Shown here: one piece after another, positions 26,686 through 38,489 of the stretch
How positions within the stretch are numbered: the first letter of the stretch is position 1
How the letters are laid out: every line of letters begins with the position of its first letter
Origin: Maylandia zebra
Lineage: Eukaryota; Chordata; Actinopteri; Cichliformes; Cichlidae
Assembly: GCF_041146795.1 (NCBI RefSeq)
Contig: NC_135182.1
Span: forward strand, 36,044,009 to 36,108,008
Length of the DNA: 64,000 bases
Reading direction: 5' to 3'
Program-made: the position numbers and the translations under genes
Notes under the pieces: generated by a model
What the model saw: the letters and a program-made list of their open reading frames with translations, nothing else
The model's database searches: none
What the model was told of the DNA's origin: nothing

Positions 26686-29600
26686 AGGCAGCACGCTAAT
26701 GGCGCATGCGCACTCACAAAGGAACAATCATGTGTGCTTAGTGGAAAGTTTCCGAGGGAAGTTCACACAGCGAGGGTGGGGCCGTGTCACATTTCCACCA
26801 GCTGCGCTGCGACTTTGAATGCAGGGCCAAAATCAGGGGACAGTTGCAAAAGATATGAAAAATTCATATTTAAGCATGACCCACATCCAGGAGCTGAGTG
26901 CGCGCGGTGCTGGTCCTTCTTCGGGGCGGTGGGGTTATGGGGGGAGCCTACAAGGCCGCTCTGGTTTCTAAGGCTCCTGAAATATAGATGACACCAGCGC
27001 AAGAATTCATTAAGATTCCCTTTGGAGAACGGCCCGATGTTCCCTCTGCACTCATCCTCACACTCTGGCAAAGACGTACGGAGGTTTGCAGAGACTCTCG
27101 CAGATCCTAACAAAAGATTACAGCAAACAGAAAGTGTGAAGCACCCAAACTGGATTTATGTGCCGAGTAAAGCCGAGACATCTGAGCCAGACTTGTAAAG
27201 AGCCCGAGGATGCTCCGTCTTTCCACATTCGTCTGATCCCAGGGGTGGGGGGGATTTCCTCTCCCTGTCTGATGAAGAAAACAGTGATGTTTATTCCCTA
27301 AATAACAAACCTCCAAATTCCAAGGATTTCCAAAGGAGATCAGTTAGTTTTCTCATCTCGATACCGATCCACTGAGTCAATCACAACACTTATGTGGCCC
27401 ACCGATACGTCGCGCATGCTAAACAGCTTTCACTTTAATGCTTCTGTCCTCTCAACACTTCCTTCTTTTCCAGCAGAAGTGAGGGAGCACACAGTTCCCA
27501 CTATAACCATAACTGGAGCTCGCTGTGATAAAACAATACGATGGAGGTAAGAGTACGAGCAGGTCACACACAAAAAAATAAAGACCTGCGGGGTTATTTA
27601 CCAAACATCTGGGCATCAGGAAATGATTTTTCCTACTTTCAAAGACAGCACGCAGCAGCACGAGAGACATCTTCAAAAAGCGAGCTCCCCACTGTGCATA
27701 CTAACGACCCTGAGCCAGGAGAGTGTACAGAGAAGCCTTTGACCAAACTGGGCAGCAGGGACCCGGATCGTCTGTAACAGTCCTCGCCCTCCGGCCGCAG
27801 CGAGCGGGACCTTTCAAACAAACGTAAACGCATACGAAGTCTTCACTGATCCCTGCAGTGGATCAGCAACACGCCTTTAACACAAAGCAGATATCGTTGC
27901 TCCCCATGCTGCAGCTGACCCTGATGATCTTATCCAGACACTCGAGTCGTTCCCATTCCCGGAGCATTCCACTGGACTGATTCACCACGGAGAGACCGAT
28001 GAGTCCACTTCTCAGCACACATTTCATCACAAATGTATTTGTTCCTGCTGAGCAACTCCCAGCTGCCCACTACTTATCTCTCATTGCAATGTAAACATAT
28101 CTTTTCATTTTCCTGACAAATAATCACAACGGGCCCCGGTACATACCACCTACACCAGCGCAGCGGCCTGCAGTGCCGCCCCTGGAAGAAATAAAAGCAC
28201 CACCTCACATTTCCGCTCCATCTGTCTTCACGGAGCCGGTGGTGACGGTAAACTTCACTGCTCTCACACTGTCTGTACCATCGGAGAAGGCGAGGTGGTC
28301 AACCTCAATCTGCCTTGTAATACTTCCACGCTGGAGCGAGACATGGTGCTGCGGCCTGCAGCTACAGCTTAAACACAGACGTGGGTTTAATGAGACAGCG
28401 AGGCGACTGGACAACTGTGTGAAATCTAATCTCCCAGGCTTTGCATCTGTCGAGCAGAGAGAGCGACGTGTGCTCTAAAAAAGAAATGAACAACAAATAC
28501 TCAGTTTAAAGATGTTGCTCGTCCCGACCGGGACAGTTACACTTTCCCCTACTTTACTCTGTAACAAGGCATCGATACAGAAGCCAGGACACGGCTGTAA
28601 AGTAATAACCAATATGATGGTTTATTGCTTTGCTAACCAAATGATGTCCGTGTTTGTGCTTCCCCTTCAAAAAACTACCGGTTATTAAAGCAGATACAGT
28701 TACAACCTGAAGGACGTAAAACATCCTGAGGTCTCCACAGAGGCCTGAATGAGTGAAAGACCCCGGCCGTGAGGTGTTAATTAAAACTGAAACACACCGA
28801 CCCTGGGCTACCATTGTGTTCCACAAACACTTATTTGCATAAGCAGTTCCTCTTCCTTTAAGGAAACAGGATGTAATGCTTTCCATATTTGATGTGTTAC
28901 ACATATCAGTTACAACTACTGTGTGTAAATATCTGGACATCAGAACATGTCGGTGGGCGTCTTCTAGAGAACTACACCGAGTGCTCGTCCAGGCCGAGTT
29001 TCTACTTCTAATTAAGTCAGACAGAACTAGACAAAGCCCCGTCGGCCTGCTGAGTAAGGCGCCGTTTATCACTGCTACGCACTTACCTACATCAGCACAC
29101 AGCCTCACTTCTATTTAATGACAGACCTGAGAGGATGGCACTAATGCTAATGCACAGCAGGAAAAGACCGCAGCGGGCTTTCAAGATAATTCAGTGAACT
29201 TAAGTTACATAAATAACCTGCATGACTCTCAGCACAGACCGTCTGTTAGTCAGTGGGCAGCAGCAGCCTGACTGAGCAGGTTCATCAAGAGTAACCAAAG
29301 ATAATGATCCACACTCATAACATTCACACTCGGTTCACATCGATATGACATCTACCTGAAGTACGTCTGCAAACGGACCGTCTCAGTGTCAGCAGCTCTC
29401 AAATCAGCGTCTGTGAGCGACAGGCAGAAACAACCAATAGGACGGCTCGTTCAGCAGACTACAACCTCGGCTCAGCGATCGCTTTCTGTCATCTGATCTC
29501 TGATCAGCTGTACTTAGAAACAGTGGGTAGAAAATGTGACTTCAGCAGCTCAGTGAGCAGCTCTGTGTGTTTGCTGTGGACCACATTACAGCCCAGATTT

Positions 29601-30117
29601 CACAGTTGTTCTGACAACAAGAGAAACTTTTACTTACTTCACTTGTGAGTTTGTCTGCATTAAAATGCAGTACGCAGGCTGTACGTCCCTGCTGGTTATA
29701 AATGGGTTGTTTCATGGTTACTCCTCAGAGCTACACATTGACCAAAGCTCACCATTCCTCTAGGTTATCCACAGCAGGATTTCCTGTTCCTGCGGGAATG
29801 TCACCGGCTAAAGTAATTCACTGGGATTTCAGATCTCCGGGTCACAGGAAAGTGTCAGTTTGGTTATTTCTGCTTTACGTGCTGTCACATAACTCTTCTG
29901 ATATTTGTACCATTTTCTGGAACATAAAATTACTGGAGATAAAAAAAACTTTTAATAAAGTTTCAGTCATAGTGATTTTTTAGCAGCATGCTATCAAACT
30001 CCACTTAGCTCTGACCCAAGAAGAAGTGAGAAGCAGCCCGTGGGTGGATGTTAGCTCAACATGAGTACCCACTGTCCACGTAGGAAGAAGGGAACCTTGG
30101 AGGAGTCTCCAAAGGTC

Positions 30118-30330
30118 GATTCTGTTCATCTGGACGTAGCGTTTTGTGGGAGAAACGTTTCATCATCATCCAGCTGACTTCTTCAGTCTCAGCTGCAGGT
30201 TTATAATCTTATAATCAGTACATTTGCATAATGACTGAAACCAGCCCACTGAGGAACAATGGGCTGGGAGGTCAGTTCTTTCATCATAACCATAAACCTT
30301 GGAAGAGGCCTGTGGGGCTGGGGGGTAACT
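30118..30330. repeat. probable dispersed repeat fragment
   Basis: Phrases such as gtttcatcatcatccagctgacttc, gacttcttcagtctcagctg and ggaacaatgggctgggagg are ones I associate with an abundant interspersed repeat of fish genomes. I cannot name the family or define its ends from this window alone. Confidence 0.35.
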
Positions 30331-30361
30331 TTCTCCATAAACATCTCATAACACTATAAAA

Positions 30362-30601
30362 ATGGATATGGGCCCTTTAAATACAATTTCCCCCAAAACA
30401 AATAAAAATGGCCCACCAGCTTTTAGAAACCACAGGAATTCCCACAAAACTGATGACCTGCTTTTCCTGGAAGAGCTGTTATTGTGCTTGGATCAGCGCG
30501 GTGCTCGGGAGCTGTTTACGAGGGTTTCAGAAGATCACGAGACTGTGAGCTTACAGGATGTCACTGCTGCTTTAAATGAGGTGTTAGTCAGCCCAGAATG
30601 A
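30362..30601 (+). other. unassigned 79-codon open frame
   Basis: The frame from ATG 30362 to TGA 30599-30601 encodes 79 residues. Its second half, from DDLLFLEELLLCLDQRG to ALNEVLVSPE, has the leucine spacing of an amphipathic helical domain and looks more protein-like than the neighbouring frames. I do not recognise a family. It lies on the opposite strand inside the inferred ralb first intron. It may be a lone exon, a worn gene copy or chance. Confidence 0.2.
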
Positions 30602-31427
30602 CACGAGTCTGTGTGATGAACCACACACGGTCACTTTCCCCTCACACAGACCCACAGCGGGCTTTGTCAAAGAGAAGGAAAAGTGCTGCTGCTTTGCCAG
30701 CATCGTCCCTCCACCAGCACCTCAACTGTATACATGTAAACACGGAGCACTCACCTAGCTGCCTTCCTCCTCACATTTCTGCACTTCACCGGAGGGTTAA
30801 AGTGACCATTGCAGGGCCTCCAAAGTCAGGGGGCTGACAGAGGTGTCCCTCCATACAACAGGAGAAACTCCATGTATGATTTTCTCCGTCACATACAGAC
30901 AGAGGACAGGTGTGACAGCACCAGCATGATCTCAGTGTTAGCACACCAAACTGTCCTTTTCGCTGACATCAGCTGAGTTACAGGAACATGAGCCGGACCT
31001 GGCTCACTGGGTGTGTCCACTCATCTTCCCAGAGGTAAAAACTTTTCAGCAACTACCGCCAAACAAAGTAGAACCGCTAACTTTACCCAGTCCGTCTCTA
31101 AACGGTAACTTTACACAACAACAGAGCAAACAGGAGCGGTAAAGCCGCTGTAGTGCCACAGCACAGCCGTGGAGAGGACAGGCTGTGCTGTGTCTGTGTT
31201 ACCGAGGCTACACCGTCACTGGAAGCTAAGCTAACGACCGGCCAAACAAACAGCTCGTGCCTGACGTTAGCTTCCACAGAGACAGCTAATCAGTCACCAG
31301 TGTGTGTCCCGGTGTCCTCACAGCCGTGGGTGCTGAGAGGACAGCCTTTGGACCCGCGGGGTGCTCGCCCGTCCTTACAGCAGGTGCGGTACCGTCAACC
31401 TCCCCAAAGCCCCGGTTACAGACTCAC

Positions 31428-31620
31428 GGTGTTCCGCTTGACCGGGGCTGCCCGGAGCCTTACCGAAGCACGATCCGCTTGTCTGCCCGAGGCTGCCGCT
31501 ATCTTGCTGAGCGCGTTAACAGCGAACACAGAGGCATTGGTCTACATATACAAACCGCTCCCGCAACAAAAGCCCCACCTTCCGGAAGTACAAGCTGCAA
31601 ACGGCAGGATGTGACGTAAT
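31428..31620 (-). promoter_or_regulatory. ralb: likely ralb promoter and noncoding first exon
   Basis: The stretch is GC- and CpG-rich compared with its surroundings. It contains a palindromic ETS site, CTTCCGGAAG (31579-31588), and a CRE-like TGACGTAA (31612-31619). On the minus strand a donor GTGAGTC follows at 31427-31421. This pattern fits a TATA-less housekeeping promoter with a short untranslated first exon. No other gene start on the minus strand lies between here and the ralb ATG, so I assign it to ralb. The exact start site is unknown. Confidence 0.5.
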
Positions 31621-31885
31621 CAGCCTGACTGCCAGCGTTTACTTGGATTTCTAACTGGACAGGATTACTACTAATAAAAAAAAAATTACTACTAATAATT
31701 ATGAATTATTAATTAATAATTTTAAATAAATAACAAAAAACAGTTCAGTGTAACAGAGTGGTGTAAAACTAGCACAGTTACTGTCTATGAATCCTCGGAG
31801 TTAATACTCAAAACATGTTGTAGGAACTTTTAAAGACGACCAGGTTTCTGTGACGTGACACCGCAGGGAAAATAAACAATACTCT

Positions 31886-31970
31886 GAATTCAGTTCAGTT
31901 TGATTTATACGCCACCAAATCACAACAGCACGAGCCTTACGGAGCTTTGTATTGTAAGGGAAACCCCACA
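31886..31970 (-). repeat. dispersed fish repeat, tail fragment, reverse orientation
   Basis: The sequence ttcagttcagtttgattta ... ccaaatcacaacagca ... gtattgtaagg is the reverse complement of the tail of the repeat seen whole at 51583-51855. Only the 3' part is present. Confidence 0.65.
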
Positions 31971-32419
31971 GCTAGCACACGAACCCTGCGATGGTTGTGT
32001 ACAGTGACGGTGCTCCAGCAGCAGCTTCAAGAATAAGATTATCAATATTATGATCTACAATGAAAACAACAAGTACTTCATACTGACGGATGTGAGGTAG
32101 TGCGAAATGTTACATAAACCAATGTGAAAATCATTTTTAACATGAAAAAATAAATAAAAATAAGACGGATTGTGGAAAAGCAAATTCTTGTGAATATTAG
32201 AGCAAAACTCAAATAAATAGCTCTATAGCTTTAACACTTTAAATATGAGAAACAGACTTGTGTGGAGTCTTGTGTCCTGACAGGTGTGTTCACCTGTTAC
32301 AAAGAGGAGAGGTTTCCGAGGACGGTGGGAAGGACTTCCTGAACCGCTCTTTCTCGCAGCGTGATTGGATAATTCTCAGGGAGGAGGAGCTCTGCTGACC
32401 GGAACGGAGCAGTTGTGAT

Positions 32420-33169
32420 TAGTGATGTGCGATACCACTGATTTCCTTTCCGATCCGATACCAAGTAAAATTCAGGGTGGTATCGACGATACTGATACTT
32501 TGTGCAAAAACTTACTTTATTTATTGTATCTTTTATTGTATCTCACATTATAGCATCATCATGATTACAGGACATCATATTACTTGCTCTTATCACTTAA
32601 TAATGCAGAATTCATCATATAGAAATAAAAAACCTGAAGTTGTGGCTATTTGAACACGCTGCCTGCCTGCAGCACTAAAGGAGAGACGTCTGTCTCGCCC
32701 TAGCAGCACCTGTCCCTCTCCTCTTCAGTTTGCCTCAACATACGCTCGTCATATTCTGTGATCTGATTTCCTGTGAGGTATCTCACGAGGTTAGTGGTCT
32801 TGCCACAGCACCTCACTGTCTTGCCACATGTATTGCAAACCACATCTCGGCTGTTTGTGGAGGTAAAATACGTCTGCACGTAACTCCAATTACACTCAGC
32901 CATTGTTGCGAGTGCGCACGCCAGGGGCTGGACACAGTTATACAGCCGTATTTTGCACATGACTATGAAAGGCAGAAGAGGAAGTAGTTCCTTCCAATGT
33001 TGACAATCCAAATGATATAGTTTCTTTCCACTGTGTTCCTGTTAATGATAAACTACAAATTTACCCTAAATGACTAAAATATCGATATTTTAATGTGAGA
33101 ATCGATTCTAGAACATAAATGATTGGTATCGGAGGAATCGATATTTCAGTATCGATCCGCACATCACTA
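32420..33169 (-). mobile_element. hAT derivative, 750 bp, with BED-finger remnant
   Basis: The termini TAGTGATGTGCG and CGCACATCACTA are inverted repeats. They are flanked by a perfect 8-bp target duplication, gttgtgat, at 32412-32419 and 33170-33177. An 8-bp duplication is the hallmark of hAT elements. On the minus strand, between about 32717 and 32905, a frame reads MAECNWSYVQTYFTSTNS, then CNTCGK and TTNLVRYL, which is a BED-type zinc finger as found at the N-terminus of hAT transposases. The rest of the transposase is gone, so the element depends on an autonomous relative. The perfect flanks suggest a fairly young insertion. Confidence 0.9.
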
Positions 33170-34082
33170 GTTGTGATTGTCCATGATGGAGGACGGTGTG
33201 TTTAGTGAACTGCGGCCCCTCACTGACTCAAACACCTCCAGATTCTGACCAATGAGGTTCCAGCTTGGTGGACTAGTTTGCTGATGCTGCTACAGACGGA
33301 CAGAAGTTCTCCAGCACAAACGGAAGGACCTGAGGTTCCTCACAGAGTCCAGTCGGCTCATCCCCTTCACTGTTGGTCCTCCAGTCTGTGATTCACAGAA
33401 ACGCCCACTGAGACATAATATTAAGAACAAGTGTTGTAGCTCAGACATGCCAGATCAGCAGTTCCATGACAATAAAACCACCTGCTGTCAGTGAACCCTG
33501 ACCTCTGGCTAAATACTAGCCAAAGTAAGAATAAAGAGAGCGTCCCAGACATGTTTTGCCTTTTACAGAAACTCAAAATGTGAGTTCTCCTGTCCTGTCG
33601 TAGAAGAAATGTTTTATTCTGAGACACAGGAGCAGCACCGCCATGTCTTCCTACATATTGTTAGAACAGAGATGATGATTTTTTTAAAGATGCATGGCTG
33701 ATGCTGTGAAGATAAAATCCAGGTGTGATGCTGAGACTCAGTCCTGTTAAAGCGGATGTTGCAGCCGACCTTAAGCTCGTCTAGTCGAACGAGCCAAAGC
33801 AGAGGCAGTGCAGCTCTTATTGCAGTGTAATGGGCACTGTGCCTCTTGCAAAAGTGTGTATAGAAAATGAATGAGTGGATGGAAACTGCACGACGGGGAC
33901 TTTTGCAGACCACGTTTATGGAGGTGGCAATAAAATGTCAGTGAGCTCTCTGGGCCGGTTCTCACTGAGGTTTGTAAACCACCGTCTGTGCTCACACTTT
34001 TTAATCCTTCTCTTTATTCTCTATTCATCCGAGAAAACTGATACATGAGACAGTTTTCTAAAATAAAGGCAAAGATGAGATA

Positions 34083-35686
34083 CAGTGGGGCAAAAAAGTA
34101 TTTAGTCAGCCACCGATTGTGCAAGTTCCCCCACCTAAAATGATGACAGAGGTCAGTAATTTGCACCAGAGGTACACTTCAACTGTGAGAGACAGAATGT
34201 GAAAAAAAATCCATGAATCCACATGGTAGGATTTGTAAAGAATTTATTCGTAAATCAGGGTGGAAAATAAGTATTTGGTCACCTCAAACAAGGAAAATCT
34301 CTGGCTCTCACAGACCTGTAACGTCTTCTGTAAGAAGCTTTTCTGTCCTCCACTCGTTACCTGTATGAATGGCACCTGTTTGAACTCATCATCTGTATAA
34401 AAGACACCTGTCCACAGCCTCAAACAGTCAGACTCCAAACTCCGCCATGGCCAAGACCAAAGAGCTTTCGAAGGACACCAGGAAAAGTATTGTAGACCTG
34501 CACCAGACTGGGAAGAGTGAATCTACAATAGGCAAGCAGCTTGGTGTGAAAAAATCAACTGTGGGAGCAATCATCAGAAAATGGAAGACATACAAGACCA
34601 CTGATAATCTCCCTCCATCTGGGGCTCCACGCAAGATCTCATCCCGTGGGGTCAAAATGATCATGAGAACGGTGAGCAAAGATCCCAGAACCACACGGGG
34701 GGACCTGGTGAATGACCTGCAGAGAGCTGGGACCAAAGTAACAAAGGTCACCATCAGTAACACACTACAACGGCAGGGAATCAAATCCCGCAGTGCCAGA
34801 CGTGTTCCGCTGCTGAAGCCAGTGCATGTCCAGGCCCGTCTGAAGTTTGCCAGAGAGCACATGGATGATACAGCAGAGGATTGGGAGAATGTCATGTGGT
34901 CAGATGAAACCAAAGTAGAACTTTTTGGTATAAACTCAACTCGTCGTGTTTGGAGGAAGAAGAATACTGAGTTGCATCCCAAGAACACCATACCTACTGT
35001 GAAGCATGGGGGTGGAAACATCATGCTATGGGGCTGTTTTTCTGCCAAGGGGACAGGACGACTGATCCGTGTTAAGGACAGAATGAATGGGGCCATGTAT
35101 CGTGAGATTTTGAGCCAAAACCTCCTTCCATCAGTGAGAACTTTGAAGATGAAACGAGGCTGGGTCTTCCAACATGACAATGATCCAAAACACACCGCCC
35201 GGGCAACAAAGGAGTGGCTCCGTAAGAAGCATTTGAAAGTCCTGGAGTGGCCTAGCCAGTCTCCAGACCTCAACCCCATAGAAAATCTGTGGCGGGAGTT
35301 GAAAGTCCGTGTTGCTCGGCGACAGCCCCAAAACATCACTGCTCTCGAGAAGATCTGCATGGAGGAATGGGCCAAAATACCAGCTACTGTGTGTGCAAAC
35401 CTGGTAAAGACCTATAGTAAACGTTTGACCTCTGTTATTGCCAACAAAGGTTATGTTACAAAGTATTGAGTTGTATTTTTGTTATTGACCAAATACTTAT
35501 TTTCCACCCTGATTTACCAATAAATTCTTTACAAATCCTACCATGTGGATTCATGGATTTTTTTTTTCACATTCTGTCTCTCACAGTTGAAGTGTACCTC
35601 TGGTGCAAATTACTGACCTCTGTCATCATTTTAGGTGGGGGAACTTGCACAATCGGTGGCTGACTAAATACTTTTTTGCCCCACTG
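34083..35686 (+). mobile_element. Tc1-like transposon, copy 2 (apparently whole)
   Basis: The element is 1604 bp, with terminal inverted repeats of about 200 bp (34083-34283 and 35486-35686). It is flanked by TA at 34081-34082 and 35687-35688. Both ends begin CAGTGGGGCAAAAAAGTA. It is almost identical to copy 1 at 6485-8087 and carries an uninterrupted transposase. By structure it is a candidate active element, though activity cannot be read from sequence. Confidence 0.96.
34447..35469 (+). CDS. Tc1-like DD34E transposase, intact
   Basis: The frame gives 340 residues, the usual length for Tc1 transposases. The N-terminal half has two helix-turn-helix regions for binding the terminal repeats (about 8-45 and 60-115), linked by a basic SGAPRK segment (58-63). 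The catalytic triad is complete: D153 in WSDETK, D244 in QHDNDPKH and E279 in [12 protein letters not shown]244 and E279 are 34 residues apart, which is the DD34E signature. It excises and reinserts the element by cut-and-paste at TA sites in the nucleus. The ATG at 34447 lies 164 bases inside the left terminal repeat edge, as in related elements. The long antisense frame over the same bases is a shadow. The near-identity of the two copies implies recent movement. Confidence 0.96.
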   Translation: MAKTKELSKDTRKSIVDLHQTGKSESTIGKQLGVKKSTVGAIIRKWKTYKTTDNLPPSGAPRKISSRGVKMIMRTVSKDPRTTRGDLVNDLQRAGTKVTKVTISNTLQRQGIKSRSARRVPLLKPVHVQARLKFAREHMDDTAEDWENVMWSDETKVELFGINSTRRVWRKKNTELHPKNTIPTVKHGGGNIMLWGCFSAKGTGRLIRVKDRMNGAMYREILSQNLLPSVRTLKMKRGWVFQHDNDPKHTARATKEWLRKKHLKVLEWPSQSPDLNPIENLWRELKVRVARRQPQNITALEKICMEEWAKIPATVCANLVKTYSKRLTSVIANKGYVTKY

Positions 35687-35689
35687 TAT

Positions 35690-38278
35690 ACACAAATTAT
35701 ATTGTTTATATTCAGAGCTCACATCGTTAAAATTTAGACTTTGCATGGTTTCTCTTTTTCCCCAGTCTGGGTGATTTTCTGCCTTCGTTGTTCCACTGCA
35801 GGCCTGGCTGAGGAGTGCACGGCACCATTACTCCATCAGCTTTTTCCCTCCTGTGGAGGTAATGACGTGATTAATTTAACACACCTCAGAGTACAAATGT
35901 TGACAATCCCACAGCTGCGTGCTATAAAAAAGCAGAGCCTTTAAACATTTATGGGCACAATTCCTCTTTTGCTATTAAGGTGTGAGGAAAATAAATTGAA
36001 GAACAGTAAACTGGGAATACAGACCTTTATACCCGCCCTGGAGAACCACCTGCAAAAATATATATTTATCTGCAGCGCCGACTCAGCCGTGTAGAACCAG
36101 CTCTTTACAATTATGCTATTAAACACGTCCCAGCTGACAGAAGACGACCGCGTGGTCTCGCTACACTGACCCGAGGTGCACGCGCCGCAGACGCCGCGCT
36201 GCACGCGCCTGATAATGATGCTGAAAATGGTAAAAGTGGATCTATTTCAGGTAACAGTCCGCCAACACTGGACAATGGAGGGGCTGTGTCTAAGTTAAGG
36301 TGAATGAAGACCTGGAAATATAAATTCATCTTATCACAGCAACACTTTGTAAAACATGAAAGCTACACATGCACAGTCTGTTTGATCTTAATGGGATATT
36401 CACGTGTTTACAGACGCAGACTGGAGGTTTGTGCTGCCTCTGCTGTTTATTTTGATGTTAAGCCTTCACATGCATACTGAGTGTAGCTGTAACCAGCTAA
36501 CATGTAGGTGAAAAACTTCACTCCAGACTTTTGAGCTTTGCACTCAATCACAGAATCGCTCAAAGCTGCAAAATCAAGTCTAAACCGAGGGTCATCTCCC
36601 AGTTTAGACTCAGTGGGGCTTTGAGCCATCACGCCAAAAACTAAAGAAACCAGTTTAGACTCGAGAAACAGAAAGAAGCCTGGAGAAAGATCAAGTAGAC
36701 TTAAAGCACAAGCTCAGGTCAGATGAGATGAAACTAGAGACGGTGCTTATGTCTTGACGAAGAAGGAAGGAGTCCAAAGAAAACCCCACAGTGAAACTCG
36801 GCAGTGGGAGTCCTGTGCATCTGGAACTGGGAATCTCGTCAAGGAGAATCATGGAGAAAACACTCTGCAGCAAAACTGTGTCTGGGTCGTGGCTTTGACA
36901 AAGACCTCGAACATGTGTCACTCCTGATGTAGACCGACCTCCAGAAGAGTTACTGGCCGGCACAAAGACACGTCTGCAGGGAGAACTGAAGACCGTCAGC
37001 TGTAGAGGAGCGCTCGTGATCCGGGACTGCGCAGTAAAAAGGCAAAAGTGCAAAGAAATGCTACAAAATACTGAGAGACCTAACTGACGTAGGTTGTTTA
37101 TTTTATTATTTATTAACATTTAGCATTAGTCCAAGGTTATCGATATTACATTTAAGAAGAACAGCAGGCCTGTGTGGTGATTTTGGTGAACAGGAGAAAG
37201 TTCCCTAATGTTACAGAAGTATTACTTTTTATTTAAATGATAAATGAGACAAGTGGAATCAAGACTAACCTTCTGCCTCAGCTCAGTTTCTGCTCTCATA
37301 CATGATGCAGACCTTTACGATTTTCCTCCTGCACCTCTTCCTCACCTCCAGGCTGTGAAAAATAAAAGAGTGGACCCTGACAAACCCAGAAAGTTAAGTA
37401 TTGTGTTCAAATAGATCTGGCAGTTTGATGTGAGACTGTAACTCAGCCCAGTGAAGCTCTGACGGAGATGAAAGCCGCAGCGTTGGTGCAGATGGGACGA
37501 CTCCATCTTCTTTGGCAGGTGATGATGAAACATAGTGGCTGTAACAAAAACTTTTTAGCTTGTGTGCCGGCTGCTGGTGTCAGAGCAGGACCGGTGCCCG
37601 TCTGTCTGCTAACAGAAGCCACTGCAGGCTCTGAGACGCCTTCAGCACAGACTCATTCCTGCTGACACCTGAGCCGTCTCACGCTGCTTCGGCCGCGGGC
37701 CGTAGGATGAAAGAATTATTCCGTATTCCCAAAGATGAATCGAGCCTGGAATTTGTCTGTGCGCTGATCCTCGAGCCCACCAGGGGGAGCCAAATACACC
37801 AACTACTGTAAAAGCCTTGCTCAGATCTGTAGTGCGTGACTTCGAACATTATTAAAAACTGGCACAGCTGCACAAACGGATTTAAATTTCCTTCAGACAG
37901 ACAGAAGAAGCACGTAAACATGCTGCCACTGCATGCATGCTTCAAACCATAAGCACAGGCTTCAGTCTGCATGCTCATTAAATAAGCATTCTACTCACAC
38001 AGTCATATTTCAGCTCCATCAGTTAATTTATTTTCTCTTACATTTGATTTCACACATTCACTGTATCAGGTGTCTAATACTGGGTTGGGTTCATTCATCA
38101 TGGCTCTGCTTTGAGACTGCAGCCAACATCCTTCAGGCAAGTTCAGGAAACCAGCTCGGCTGGACCTCAGCAGCGACGCTCGCTGTGATCTTTAACCGTT
38201 GACGTGCTGTGCATCCACAGATGCTTTACTGCATATCTTGATGCGAACCAGCGGTTACACGTGTGTATGCGAGCAGCT
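35690..38278. other. intergenic interval between ralb promoter side and nepro 3' end
   Basis: No exon that I can support. Frames on the minus strand at 36447-36632 and 36691-37119 have no recognised domain. The first contains a GDDPRFRLDF phrase discussed in the findings. The segment 36720-37080 has the look of a worn transposon but cannot be assigned. Confidence 0.4.
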
Positions 38279-38314
38279 GGAACAGGCGTACCTAATGAAG
38301 TGGCTGGTGAGTGT
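38279..38314 (+). repeat. lone Tc1-family terminus
   Basis: The phrase acaggcgtacctaatgaagtggctggtgagtg is close to the terminal repeat of the fish Tc1-like family represented by the fossil at 18175-18620. I see no transposase body beside it. It lies just beyond the 3' end of nepro. Confidence 0.5.
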
Positions 38315-38489
38315 GTGTTCCATGCGTACCCAAATTAAAACAGAATCTTTTAGTCTGGGGGGGTTCAGTTGTTTCCGTGCTTTATAGCTTTTAATGAGAG
38401 ACACATTAAACATGGCGAGCACAGCTTCTGCTTCCAAACCTGCTCAGACTGTTCGTCTGTCTGTGACCTTAAATCGGCGCTTTCGGGCT

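Larger units (their letters stand above)
24562..31427 (-). other. ralb: inferred ralb 5' UTR remainder and first intron
   Basis: A good acceptor (CTCTACAG on the minus strand) ends at 24640, about 80 bases before the ralb ATG. A donor GTGAGTC lies at 31421-31427 in a GC-rich block. Together they suggest a noncoding first exon and a 6.8-kb intron. The interval contains the L2-like tail at 26628-26685, a possible dispersed repeat near 30118-30330 and an unassigned plus-strand frame at 30362-30601. I see nothing else I can name. Confidence 0.5.

Noticed and set aside
28554-29108. 184-codon minus-strand frame
   Set aside because: No recognised domain, and it lies in the inferred ralb first intron. 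It is probably chance.
34428-35375. 315-codon minus-strand frame
   Set aside because: It is the antisense shadow of the Tc1 transposase gene. The plus frame has the catalytic triad and family motifs, and the minus frame has none.
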